Assembly: GCF_007990775.1 (NCBI RefSeq) | Contig: NZ_BJXB01000009.1 | Location: forward strand, 62,001-126,000 | From: Deinococcus cellulosilyticus NBRC 106333 = KACC 11606 | Lineage (GTDB): Bacteria; Deinococcota; Deinococci; Deinococcales; Deinococcaceae | DNA: 64,000 bases | Direction: 5' to 3' | Shown here: positions 36,013-44,680 of the stretch, in pieces | Layout: each line of letters opens with the position of its first letter | Position numbering within the stretch: the stretch's first letter is position 1 | Made by a program: the position numbers and the translations under genes | Notes under the pieces: model-generated | Database searches by the model: none | Told to the model about the DNA's origin: nothing | Seen by the model: the letters and a program-made list of their open reading frames with translations, nothing else

Positions 36013-36408
36013 ATGAGCCAACTGTTGACCCTGATTGATGAAACCACCACTGGCAAAAAAACCACTGTCTGCACCCTGACGTTTCCTGAAACCCATGTGA
36101 CAGCAAGAGAAATCCTGCGCAGACGCATTTATGCGGAAGTGACCGAACACAACAACCAAAGCAGCAGATCGTTTCAGGGCCTGGTCTGGCCTGGTGGTGA
36201 CCCTGCTCAGTGCACTGCAGGACATGCAACCCCTCCTCTGGACTGGGAAAAACAGTTCAAGACCGCCCAGCAGGCCTTCCAGATGTTCCAGTTCATCATG
36301 CTGGTTCAGGACAGACAGATTGAGAACCTTGAGGAAGAAATCCACCTGAAACCAGATGAAACACTCGAAATCCACTTCCTGAAACTGGTCCCACTGGTGG
36401 GTGGATAG
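36013..36408 (+). CDS. Ubiquitin-like protein with C-terminal Gly-Gly
   Basis: 131 residues. Layout matches a beta-grasp fold: hairpin LLTLIDETTTGKKTTVCTLT, helix TAREILRRRIYAEVTEHN, a long insert (about 48-92), then QDRQIENLEEEIHLKPDET and the final strand LEIHFLKLVPLVGG. The end compares directly with ubiquitin's RQLEDG...ESTLHLVLRLRGG, including the terminal Gly-Gly. It is two bases from the DUF4132 gene. GAGG precedes the ATG. No E1, E2 or JAB protease gene is in the window. Fold assignment is by eye; function unknown. Confidence 0.65.
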   Translation: MSQLLTLIDETTTGKKTTVCTLTFPETHVTAREILRRRIYAEVTEHNNQSSRSFQGLVWPGGDPAQCTAGHATPPLDWEKQFKTAQQAFQMFQFIMLVQDRQIENLEEEIHLKPDETLEIHFLKLVPLVGG

Positions 36409-36410
36409 GT

Positions 36411-39329
36411 ATGGCTTTTCCAGACGCTTCAGAACGCATCCTTCAAATCCTGAACAACAACAGTCCGTCTCAAAATGCTGAAACCCGAGCCCTGCAGGAC
36501 CACCTCTACACCTTCATGACTTCAGCACCATTTGACCAGGAGGCTTTCAAACCCCTTCTGGAAGTGATACCCCAGGCCAGAGCAGGACTGGCAGACCACC
36601 GCAAATGGTTGCAGAAAGCCCTGGACGCACTGAATGCCCACCAGCATGTGCTGCCTCTGGAAATTGCAGCCCGCGCAAGGGTCCTGAAATGGACCCTTGA
36701 AGCACAGCACCTGACGTACCCCTCGGCCACAGTGGCCTTGCGCAAGTACATCGAGTTATCGCAGGCCAGAGCCGAATCTACAGCTACAGAAATTCAGCGG
36801 ATGCTTCCCCACCTGTCTGCAGAAATGCAGGTCTACGCACAGGAATTGCGGGATGGCACCTCCGAACTGGATGAACTGGCAGAATTCCCTCAAGATCCAG
36901 ATCCTGCAACCCGGGCACTGGCCGCCTTGCAACAACTGACTGTCTTTGAGAAGTGGACCTATCTGTTGGACCACAGCGTGCGGGGAACATCGCTTCTGGA
37001 GCGCATTCACCAGCAACCTGTGGAGTTCCGGCGCATGGTTCTGATGACTGCTTTCACCCACCCTGCTGCACCCGCAGTTCACACCTACACCCTGGACCGT
37101 CTCTTGCAGCAGGAACAACCCCTGGACCCTGAATTGATCCAGGTGATTTTTGAATGGGCAGGAAAATGGCATTCCATGTGGTTCCATGATCCTCTTTTCA
37201 AGTCCATCAGCCTTCTGGCAAAATCAGCTCTCGAAGCAGGAACCCTTCCAGAAACCACTGCAGCCATGCTCAGACGCACTGCTGCAGTTTATGCAGCCAG
37301 CAAAGAGGCCCAGCAAGCCCTGAATTGGCTCCCCACTTCACATCCCAATGCTGGGGAGCACTGGGCAGATCAGGTTCTCTCTGACCTCAAGAACATGCCT
37401 GCTCCGAAGCCCTGGCTGGACTTCTTCAAACACAGCATTGGGTTTACGGGTTCCAAACCCAACGCCCGGCTCCTCAGGACATTTCAGAAGCAGCTTGAGG
37501 CCCTGCCCACTCCCGAGGAACAGGTGCTGTCATGGCTCAAAAAAGTCTGTTCTGGTCGCAGTTTACCTCTCCGCACCATTCCAAACCAATCCCACAACCA
37601 GAGTGAGGACGGCTTTAACACCCTGCTCCTGCGTGGCCTGATCTGGCTGTGTGCGTTCTTGCCTTACACCCCTGAACTTCCCAGGACCCTGGCCCAGATC
37701 GCCGAATACAGCCTGAAGAAAGTTCCCGGAGTGGGACCACGCAGTCCCAGAATTGCCCATGCCTGCATTTACGTTCTCGGCCAGATGGAGCATGAGGGGG
37801 CTCTGGTCCAATTGGCGCGGCTCAAAAGCCGCACCCTTCTGAAACCCACCCTGAAGGAAATCGAGAAGGCCCTTGCAGCAAAGGCCAGCAAACTGGGCAT
37901 CTCTACTGAAGACCTGGAAGAACTGGGAATGCCCACCTTCGGTCTGGATGAAACAGGTTGCCACACGGAGCAATGGGGGGACATCACAGCCAGATTGGAC
38001 GTCTCCGGGCAGGAGGTTGAACTGTCTTTCTGGAATGCAGCAGGCACAGAAATCAGGAGCCTTCCGGCCCGTTTGAAGCACGAGCATGCAGAAGAATTGA
38101 GGGAACTGAGAGCCAGCAGCAAAGACATCCGCCAGATGCTGACCACTGTGGCTGGACGCCTTGATGGGCTGTATCTGCAACAGAAAAGCTGGCCTGTGCA
38201 AACCTGGCAGGAGCGTTACCTGCATCACCCCCTGGTGGGCACGGTGGTCCGCAGATTGATCTGGAACTTTAATGATGGAGATCAGAAAACCTCACTGATC
38301 TGGAACAAGGGCAAGTTTGTAAACGCCCACGGGCAGGTCCAGGATCTTCCAGCCCACAGCACCGTGACCCTGTGGCATCCACTTGACACCAGCAGTGAAG
38401 AAGTGCTGCGCTGGCGTGATTTCATCCTGCAGCAGGAGGTCACCCAACCTTTCAAGCAGGCCTTCAGGGAAGTGTACCTGCTGACCGCTGCAGAAGAACA
38501 CACCCGTGTCTACTCGAACCGATTCGCGTCCCACATCCTGAAACAGCACCCTTTCCATGCCCTGTGTGCTGTCAGGGGCTGGACAGACAGCCTGCGAATG
38601 ATGGTGGACGCATACTTTCCCCCTCCAACCAAAATTCTGAACGCATGGAACCTCCGAGCAGAATTCTGGGTGGAAGGGGCCGGAGATGAACATGGTGTAG
38701 ACACCAACGAGAGTGGCACCTACCTGTACCTTGCCACCGATCAGGTGCGCTTCTATGCCCTGAATGCAAGCGAGAACCTTTTGAACGCCCCGGGAAGTGG
38801 TGAAACCAGTGGATTTTTCCGTGAACCTCTGAATGCTGATCCACTCCCCCTCCAAGACATTCCAGCACTGGTCTTCAGTGAAGTGATGCGGGATGTGGAT
38901 TTGTTTGTGGGCGTGTGCAGTGTCGGAAATGACCCGAATTGGATGGATTCAGGTTTGCACCAGCACCATGACAGGTACTGGCAGGATTACAGTTTTGGTG
39001 AGCTTGGTGCAACTGCTGTCACCCGAAAAGAACTGCTCTCCCGGATTCTGCCCAGACTGAGCATCCGGGAACAGGTGTTCATTGAGGGCCGTTTCCTCAA
39101 GGTCAAAGGAAAAATCCGCACCTACAAAATCCATCTTGGCAGTGGGAACATTCTGATGGAGCCCAACGATGAATACCTGTGCATTGTCCCTGCCAGGGGG
39201 GTCGGCCAGAACGCAGTTGTTTTGCCTTTCGATGGTGACCATACGCTGTCCATCATTCTCTCCAAAGCCTTCTTGCTGGCAGAAGACCAGAAGATCATCG
39301 ATCCCACCATTGTGCGCCAGATCCGCTGA
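36411..39329 (+). CDS. DUF4132 domain protein (large, unknown enzyme)
   Basis: 972 residues, soluble. Residues 1-430 are HEAT-like helices with repeated Leu/Ala patterns; 440-515 contain KVPGVGPRSPRIAHACIYVL; the DUF4132 core (about 580-760) has LHHPLVGTVVRRLIWNF and QPFKQAFREVYLLT; the C-terminal part (about 865-970) has RLSIREQVFIEGRFLKVKG and GNILMEPNDEYLCIVPA, typical of the associated terminal domain. E. coli MolR/YehI belongs here, beside MoxR ATPase and VWA genes; those are absent. Tightly coupled to the ubiquitin-like gene. Activity unknown. Confidence 0.8.
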   Translation: MAFPDASERILQILNNNSPSQNAETRALQDHLYTFMTSAPFDQEAFKPLLEVIPQARAGLADHRKWLQKALDALNAHQHVLPLEIAARARVLKWTLEAQHLTYPSATVALRKYIELSQARAESTATEIQRMLPHLSAEMQVYAQELRDGTSELDELAEFPQDPDPATRALAALQQLTVFEKWTYLLDHSVRGTSLLERIHQQPVEFRRMVLMTAFTHPAAPAVHTYTLDRLLQQEQPLDPELIQVIFEWAGKWHSMWFHDPLFKSISLLAKSALEAGTLPETTAAMLRRTAAVYAASKEAQQALNWLPTSHPNAGEHWADQVLSDLKNMPAPKPWLDFFKHSIGFTGSKPNARLLRTFQKQLEALPTPEEQVLSWLKKVCSGRSLPLRTIPNQSHNQSEDGFNTLLLRGLIWLCAFLPYTPELPRTLAQIAEYSLKKVPGVGPRSPRIAHACIYVLGQMEHEGALVQLARLKSRTLLKPTLKEIEKALAAKASKLGISTEDLEELGMPTFGLDETGCHTEQWGDITARLDVSGQEVELSFWNAAGTEIRSLPARLKHEHAEELRELRASSKDIRQMLTTVAGRLDGLYLQQKSWPVQTWQERYLHHPLVGTVVRRLIWNFNDGDQKTSLIWNKGKFVNAHGQVQDLPAHSTVTLWHPLDTSSEEVLRWRDFILQQEVTQPFKQAFREVYLLTAAEEHTRVYSNRFASHILKQHPFHALCAVRGWTDSLRMMVDAYFPPPTKILNAWNLRAEFWVEGAGDEHGVDTNESGTYLYLATDQVRFYALNASENLLNAPGSGETSGFFREPLNADPLPLQDIPALVFSEVMRDVDLFVGVCSVGNDPNWMDSGLHQHHDRYWQDYSFGELGATAVTRKELLSRILPRLSIREQVFIEGRFLKVKGKIRTYKIHLGSGNILMEPNDEYLCIVPARGVGQNAVVLPFDGDHTLSIILSKAFLLAEDQKIIDPTIVRQIR

Positions 39330-39345
39330 TCCACATGAAGCAAAA

Positions 39346-39375
39346 CGGTCTGGTGAGTTGCCGCACACCAGACCG
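39346..39375. terminator. Bidirectional hairpin
   Basis: CGGTCTGGTG and CACCAGACCG, 10-bp stem, between the DUF4132 gene and the convergent GH3 gene. Confidence 0.65.
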
Positions 39376-39420
39376 GGGAGCATTTTGATGGGCCAGGAGA
39401 GGACCCGGACGCAGATCAGC

Positions 39421-41247
39421 TCAGAGGGTGACGGGAACCCTGGTGGTGAGGCCATCCCCGAGTTTGAAGAGGTGCTTGCTTTCCTGGGCGAGTTTCAGGT
39501 CCTGCTGGCTGTAGGGCCAGTAAAAGCTGAGTTTTCCGGTGAAGGGGAAATCCCCGAAGACCACATCTGCCACACCCTGGCCTTCAGAGCCGGGCAGCCA
39601 GCTTGCCACGAAGGCATCCCACTCAGGAAGGTGATCGGTGATCACGTAAGGGCGGCCAGACAGCAGCAGCACGGCAAGTTTCTTGCAGGACTTGCGGGCA
39701 TTGGCGATCACATCGAGGTGGGCCTGGGTGAGCTTGAGTTCAAAGCGGTCCCCCATGCCTTCTGCTGCGGGTTCTTCTGCAATGACCACCACACCCACAT
39801 CAAAGGTTTCAGTGCTCAGGCCGTCTTCGCTGTACTGGATGAGTTCAGGGTTTGCGACCGTTGCCCTGAAAGCTTCCAGGATGTTGGTGCCTTCGGTGAT
39901 CTGGCCGTGGCTGCCCATCCAGGAGATGGTCCATCCGCCGCACTGTGCCCCGAGGTCATTTGCTGCAGAGCCTGCCAGCAGCACTTTCTGGGTTTTGCTG
40001 AAAGGAAAGACACCTTCATTTTTCAGCAGGACCTGGGATTTGCGCACGGCTTCCCTTGCGACTTCGCGGTGGGCTCTGGAACCGACCACGGACAGGTCTG
40101 GAATCTCCTGCTCATCGAACAGACCAAGGGCATGCTTGGTTTTCAGAATACGGGTCACTGCGTCGTCAATTCGGCTGAGGGGCACGTCTCCGTTTTCCAC
40201 CGCCTTGCTCAGGGTCTCAATGAAACGCTCGTACTTGAAGGGCACCATCACCATGTCGATGCCAGCGTTGATGGATTTCACCACGCAGGTGTAGTAATCC
40301 GCATCAATCTGATCAATGCCTTCCCAGTCGGTGACGATGAAGCCCTCAAAGCCCATCTCCCCTTTCAGCACGTCATTGACGAGGTAGCTGTGCCCGTGCA
40401 TCTTGACCCCGTTCCAGCTGGAGTAGGACGTCATGATGTTGAGGGCTCCGGCTTCAATGGCCTTCTGGTAGGGCGGCAGATGCACGGTGCGCAGGGTTTC
40501 CTCGTCGATCTCGCTGTTGCCCTGGTCAAGTTGCCATGCTCCCTGGCTGAGGAGGGCCTGCATGCCTGCATCCACGTGGGCATTGGCCAGCGTAGCGTCG
40601 TTCTGCAGGGCGTTGGGGTCACCAGAAATGCGTCTGGAGCTTCCGAAAGTGGTGGCCCCGTCTGCCACAAAGTGCTTCACGGAGGGCAGAACACTGCTTG
40701 GGCTGTTCCAGTTTTCCCCCCTGAGGCCTTCGATGTAGGCAGCAGCAAGCTCGCTGACCAGAGCCGTGTCCTGGCTGTAGCCTTCAAAAGAACGGCCCCA
40801 GCGGATGTCGTAGGGAATGGAAACTGCAGGAGCAAAATCCCACCTGACCCCTGTGGCTGCCACTTCCAGGGCCGTGGCACGACCAATGCGGCGCACCAGG
40901 TCCACATCGCGGGTGGCTCCGAGACCGATGTTGTGTGGGAAGATGGTGGCTCCATGCATGTTGTTGTGTCCGTGCACGGCGTCCACCCCGTAGATCAGGG
41001 GGATTTTCAGGCGGGATTGTTTTGCCTCTTCAATGAAGCCCAGCACCATCTCGCGCCAGTTCCGGGGGTTGTTTTCGGTGGGATTTCCGCCCCCGCCACT
41101 GAGGACCGATCCCAGGCTGTATTTTGCAATGTCACCGGGTTTGACACTGTTTTTTTCAGGCTGGGTCATCTGGCCGATTTTTTCTGCCAGGGTCATCTGG
41201 GAGAGCAGGTTGTGGACAAAGTTCAGGTTGTTGCTGGGTTGACTCAT
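39421..41247 (-). CDS. GH3 beta-glucosidase
   Basis: 608 residues without an obvious signal peptide. GH3 features: IPLIYGVDAVHGHNN, KHFVADG, and the nucleophile D307 in FIVTDWEGI, followed by the C-terminal alpha/beta sandwich (about 390-600) with LLAGSAANDLG and GRPYVITD. Removes terminal glucose from beta-glucans or cello-oligomers. GAGGAG precedes ATG 41247; the open frame upstream to 41421 is leader containing a palindrome. Close to an MFS gene reading the same way. Confidence 0.9.
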   Translation of the reverse strand: MSQPSNNLNFVHNLLSQMTLAEKIGQMTQPEKNSVKPGDIAKYSLGSVLSGGGGNPTENNPRNWREMVLGFIEEAKQSRLKIPLIYGVDAVHGHNNMHGATIFPHNIGLGATRDVDLVRRIGRATALEVAATGVRWDFAPAVSIPYDIRWGRSFEGYSQDTALVSELAAAYIEGLRGENWNSPSSVLPSVKHFVADGATTFGSSRRISGDPNALQNDATLANAHVDAGMQALLSQGAWQLDQGNSEIDEETLRTVHLPPYQKAIEAGALNIMTSYSSWNGVKMHGHSYLVNDVLKGEMGFEGFIVTDWEGIDQIDADYYTCVVKSINAGIDMVMVPFKYERFIETLSKAVENGDVPLSRIDDAVTRILKTKHALGLFDEQEIPDLSVVGSRAHREVAREAVRKSQVLLKNEGVFPFSKTQKVLLAGSAANDLGAQCGGWTISWMGSHGQITEGTNILEAFRATVANPELIQYSEDGLSTETFDVGVVVIAEEPAAEGMGDRFELKLTQAHLDVIANARKSCKKLAVLLLSGRPYVITDHLPEWDAFVASWLPGSEGQGVADVVFGDFPFTGKLSFYWPYSQQDLKLAQESKHLFKLGDGLTTRVPVTL

Positions 41248-41331
41248 GGTGCTCCTCGGGGGTACTTTAGCGGTACAGTAACAGTCTACGCTGTTTTCGG
41301 GATGAATGTTGTGCACAGTCTGGGTCAAAGT

Positions 41332-41347
41332 ATCGAAACGATTCGAT
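41332..41347. promoter_or_regulatory. LacI-type operator-like palindrome upstream of GH3
   Basis: ATCGAA-ACGA-TTCGAT, perfect 6-bp arms, about 85 bases before the GH3 ATG; contains the GAAACGATTC core of LacI-family sites. A similar half (GAAACGAATTT, minus strand, near 42910-42920) lies upstream of the MFS gene. Confidence 0.4.
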
Positions 41348-41576
41348 GGTAGCATGTTGGTGCCAAAAGTGAAAGTGCTCTGCCTCTGAATCGACCGAAA
41401 ATCCACCAGAAGTGCAGACATGTGCTGAAAAAACTTTCAGGATGGGATGAGCAGGAGATCAACAGAGCCAAAAGCCAGTCGACCGAACCAACAGATGCCC
41501 TGCAGGAAAGCGTGCCAGTGATTGCCCTCCCCAGGAAACAGGTGGATTGGTGGATGTCAGGCCGTCCTGTTCAAGC

Positions 41577-42839
41577 TCAGTCTCCAGAAGCCGCATCCGC
41601 AATTCTGACCCCTCTGATGGGAATCAGACAGACCAGACGCATCACAATGCACAGCAGAAAATACACCACGTAGGCTCCAGCCACCTGCTGTCCTTGCAAG
41701 ATGGACACAACCCAGCCTGAAACCAGACCCATCACGAATGCTGCCGCACCAGAAAGAAGGTTGCCCGATGAAAGGTAAGGCAGGCGGTTCCCAGGCTGGG
41801 TTTTGTGCATGGCGAGATTGAAGATGGCGAGGTTGGCGGCATTGTAGATGATGGCTTCCAGCACCGCCAGAAACCACACCAGAAAGGTCCAGTGGGTCTG
41901 GTGAATGACCAGCAGGGTGATGGGAATCAGCAAGGCACTGCTGAGGGCAGCCACTTTCAGGACCAGGGTGTTGGGAATGCGGTCCACGATGCTGCCAATC
42001 TGGTAGTTGACCAGCAGGCCAATGGCTGCGGTCAATGCCGCATACAGACCCACCTGCGTCATGGTGAAGTCCAGAACATTCAGGAAATAGGGAATCAGCA
42101 TGACCGTGCAGAAAGCCTGGGCTCCACCCCAGACGGTCATGAAACGCAGAAAAGGCGCGAATTTTGGGTCCCTGAGGGGGGTCATGAGCACGTCTTTGAA
42201 GGTGAGTTTTGGGGCACTGGGATAGGGATCATGGTACATCAGGTACATCAGGGTGGAGATGATCGACAGCACGAAGGCCGCACCGAACAGCAGGGCATAG
42301 TTGGTGGGCGACACCAGATGGTCAATCACCAGACCTCCAGCCAGAGAAGCTGCAGTCGCACAGATGCCCATCAGGCCGTTTCGCATGCCAAAGTAACGCC
42401 CACGGATGACACTGGGGACCACATCTCCCATGATGCCGCTCCAGATGGTCCCTGCTGCCGACTGGAAGATGTTGGTGAAGGTCAGACCCACCAGCAGCCA
42501 CACCACTTTTTCAGACGTGGGAAGATCAATAAAAAGCAGGGTGAGGGGCAAAAGGCCGAGCAACCTGCTGGCCATGCCCAGGTAGAACATCAGGCGTTTG
42601 CGTTTTTTGACCTGTGAAACCCACCATGCCGTGATCGGGCCGCTGAGCTGGGCCAGAAAGGGAATGCTGCCAGCGAAAGCCAGTTCGGTGCTGCTGGCCC
42701 CCAGGTGACCGAGGTAACCAATGAAGATGGGACCCAGCAGCCATGTGGCATAAATCTGCCAGATGCAGCCTTCCCAGACGGACAGTTTCAGGGTGGTGAG
42801 TTTCTTGGGATCGCGGATGTCAGCGTAAAGGGATTGCAT
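41577..42839 (-). CDS. MFS transporter
   Basis: 420 residues with 12 predicted helices. An MFS loop motif is recognisable as VIRGRYFGMRNGL after helix 4-5, and KKRKRLMFYLGM lies in the helix 2-3 loop. Possibly a sugar or oligosaccharide permease, given the GH3 gene downstream (stop 41577, GH3 start 41247). GAGGAC precedes the ATG. Substrate unproven. Confidence 0.8.
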   Translation of the reverse strand: MQSLYADIRDPKKLTTLKLSVWEGCIWQIYATWLLGPIFIGYLGHLGASSTELAFAGSIPFLAQLSGPITAWWVSQVKKRKRLMFYLGMASRLLGLLPLTLLFIDLPTSEKVVWLLVGLTFTNIFQSAAGTIWSGIMGDVVPSVIRGRYFGMRNGLMGICATAASLAGGLVIDHLVSPTNYALLFGAAFVLSIISTLMYLMYHDPYPSAPKLTFKDVLMTPLRDPKFAPFLRFMTVWGGAQAFCTVMLIPYFLNVLDFTMTQVGLYAALTAAIGLLVNYQIGSIVDRIPNTLVLKVAALSSALLIPITLLVIHQTHWTFLVWFLAVLEAIIYNAANLAIFNLAMHKTQPGNRLPYLSSGNLLSGAAAFVMGLVSGWVVSILQGQQVAGAYVVYFLLCIVMRLVCLIPIRGVRIADAASGD

Positions 42840-42986
42840 GAAGAGTCCTCAGGTGCACGGGGGAAGGTGTTGGATGGCTGACAGGCCACTGTCTCTGGAG
42901 ACCAGCGGCAAATTCGTTTCAGTATGGCGCCGTGATGGGTCACGGTCAAGGAAGATTGGTTACCATTGATCTGATGAAAAAAACAC

Positions 42987-43210
42987 TCAGAGAAAATTGC
43001 GTTCTGGATTCAGGTTGATCTTGTCCTGGACAAACCTGAAAAACTTTTCAATACCGAGTACAATTTTTTCAGAGTTGAGGGTTTTCTTTCGGAACCATCG
43101 TTTCTGCAGACCCAGGCTGATGGGCAAAAAAAGGCTGTCAACCACACCAAGACCAAATCAGCAGGCACGATCTTATCATCAGCCCAGACAAATGAGTCAA
43201 TCCACGACAT
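42987..43210 (-). pseudogene. Possible decayed small gene with an A7/T7 frameshift
   Basis: From ATG 43210 the minus frame reads MSWIDSFVWADDKIVPADLV then LVWLTAFF. At the T7 tract (43132-43126) a one-base shift gives LPISLGLQKRWFRKKTLNSE and on to a basic Phe-rich end at TGA 42987. Either frame alone is less coherent. About 74 residues if repaired. No family recognised and no Shine-Dalgarno; may not be a gene. The rest of 42840-43301 shows no other gene. Confidence 0.3.
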
Positions 43211-43301
43211 CCATTTGAAATGCCAGTGGTGATGTAGACGTATGGTTTTGATTCAAGTCAGATCCTGATAGTGTGGTCCCATTCCACACAGGAGGCCATC
43301 C

Positions 43302-43607
43302 ATGTTCATTCACAGCGTCTACTTCTGGTTGAAACCCGCACTCTCCGCACAAGACCACCAGACCTTCCTTGAAGGCATCGCCTCTCTTACAGAAATCGAA
43401 ACGGTTGCTCATGGATACTGGGGCAAACCTGCAGCCACGGACCGCCCGATCATTGAGAAAGGGTATTCCTATGGTCTGGTGTTGGTCTTCAAAGACCAGG
43501 AAGCGCACGACGCCTATCAGGTCGATCCGGTGCATGACCTTTTCAGGGAAAGGTGCTCGCCGTTCTGGAACCGCGTGACCATCTTTGATACCGTTCAGGA
43601 AGCCTGA
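43302..43607 (+). CDS. Dabb (stress-responsive alpha/beta barrel) domain protein
   Basis: 101 residues, a single Dabb domain: begins MFIHSVYFWLKPALS (edge strand with the family FIHxV pattern), centre GYSYGLVLVFKDQEAHDAYQ, end VDPVHDLFRERCSPFWNRV. Members dimerise into a barrel; many are of unknown function, some are monooxygenases or cyclases. AGGAGG precedes the ATG. Followed by a terminator. Confidence 0.85.
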   Translation: MFIHSVYFWLKPALSAQDHQTFLEGIASLTEIETVAHGYWGKPAATDRPIIEKGYSYGLVLVFKDQEAHDAYQVDPVHDLFRERCSPFWNRVTIFDTVQEA

Positions 43608-43618
43608 GCCACAAAAAA

Positions 43619-43640
43619 GCCCGGAGTGCTGTCTCCGGGC
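43619..43640. terminator. Terminator between convergent genes
   Basis: GCCCGGAG-TGCTGT-CTCCGGGC, 8-bp stem, with CTTTCTGTTTT on the plus side and a poly-A run on the other, fitting use in both directions. Confidence 0.75.
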
Positions 43641-43650
43641 CTTTCTGTTT

Positions 43651-44502
43651 TCACTTCACTGCAGAAATGGCCTGAAAATCCTCATCAGAGAGTTCAAGCC
43701 GGGCACCCTGCAGGTTCTCCTCGAGGTGTTTGATGCTGGAGGTGCCCGGAATGGGCAGCATCACCTTCGAGCGTTTCAGGAGCCAGGCCAGGGCCACCTG
43801 GGCAGGTGTGGCGTCGTGCTTCCGTGCGACATTTTCCAGCACCTGCAGGTTCCCCCCGGCCACGGGACGCCAGGGAATGAAGCCGATGCCCTGCTGCTCA
43901 CAGTAATCCAGCACCTGTTCAGACTGCCGATCAAACAGGTTGTACATGTTCTGCACGGTCACCACGGGCAGGACTTTCTGAGCGGCCTCAATTTCTTCCA
44001 CGGTCACCTCAGAAAGCCCGAAGAAACGAATCTTGCCCTCGTCCTGCATTTCCTTGATGACCCCGAACTGCTCGTCTCTGGGCACCTTTGGATCGATGCG
44101 GTGGAGTTGCCACAGGTCGATGCGCTCCAGTTTCAGACGCCTCAGGCTCATTTCGACGCATTGCCTGAGGTACTCAGGGCGGCCCACGGGCACCCAGCGG
44201 TCCGGACCCTGGCGGGTGTGTGCTCCTTTGGTGGCGATCACCAGACCATCCGCATAAGGGTGCAGGGCTTCACGGATCTGTTCTTCATTGACGTGTGGAC
44301 CATAAGCATCTGCGGTGTCGATGAAATTCACCCCGAGTTCCACCACCCGCCTGAGGACCCTGAGGGCATTCCCGGGGTCGGCAGGCTCACCCCAGATGCC
44401 CGGGCCTGTCAGGCGCATGGCCCCGAAGCCGAGGCGGTTGATTTCGAGTTCTCCACCAATTTTGAAGGTTCCACTGTGTGCAGCGTTTAAAGTCTGGGTC
44501 AT
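43651..44502 (-). CDS. Aldo/keto reductase
   Basis: 283 residues. AKR barrel with catalytic Asp, Tyr, Lys and His in FIDTADAYGP, VIATKGAH and WQLHRID, and the NADPH-binding end PIPGTSSIKHLEENL. AAAGGAG precedes ATG 44502. Very like the second reductase at 58492 throughout, so the two are paralogues. Substrate unknown; oxidised sugars or aldehydes are typical. Confidence 0.9.
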   Translation of the reverse strand: MTQTLNAAHSGTFKIGGELEINRLGFGAMRLTGPGIWGEPADPGNALRVLRRVVELGVNFIDTADAYGPHVNEEQIREALHPYADGLVIATKGAHTRQGPDRWVPVGRPEYLRQCVEMSLRRLKLERIDLWQLHRIDPKVPRDEQFGVIKEMQDEGKIRFFGLSEVTVEEIEAAQKVLPVVTVQNMYNLFDRQSEQVLDYCEQQGIGFIPWRPVAGGNLQVLENVARKHDATPAQVALAWLLKRSKVMLPIPGTSSIKHLEENLQGARLELSDEDFQAISAVK

Positions 44503-44680
44503 GAGGTCTCCTTTTGTGTTCAATGGCATAGGTCAGAAGGGCTGGAGGGGGGTGCTGTTCTGGGAAGTTTACAGTTGGCAGTTCACAGCAGAGATTGGGA
44601 CATTTCTGCCTGATCAGGCCAACGACATGGGCATGACGAGGAAAGAAAAGTGTATCCCTCAGGATGAGGACCAGCGCTTT

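Noticed and set aside
36411..39329. DUF4132 protein as part of a MoxR-VWA system
   Set aside because: No MoxR ATPase, VWA or SWIM gene lies on either side in this window.
39169..41352. 727-codon plus-strand frame across the GH3 gene
   Set aside because: Antisense shadow of an intact GH3 gene with all catalytic motifs; no start signal.
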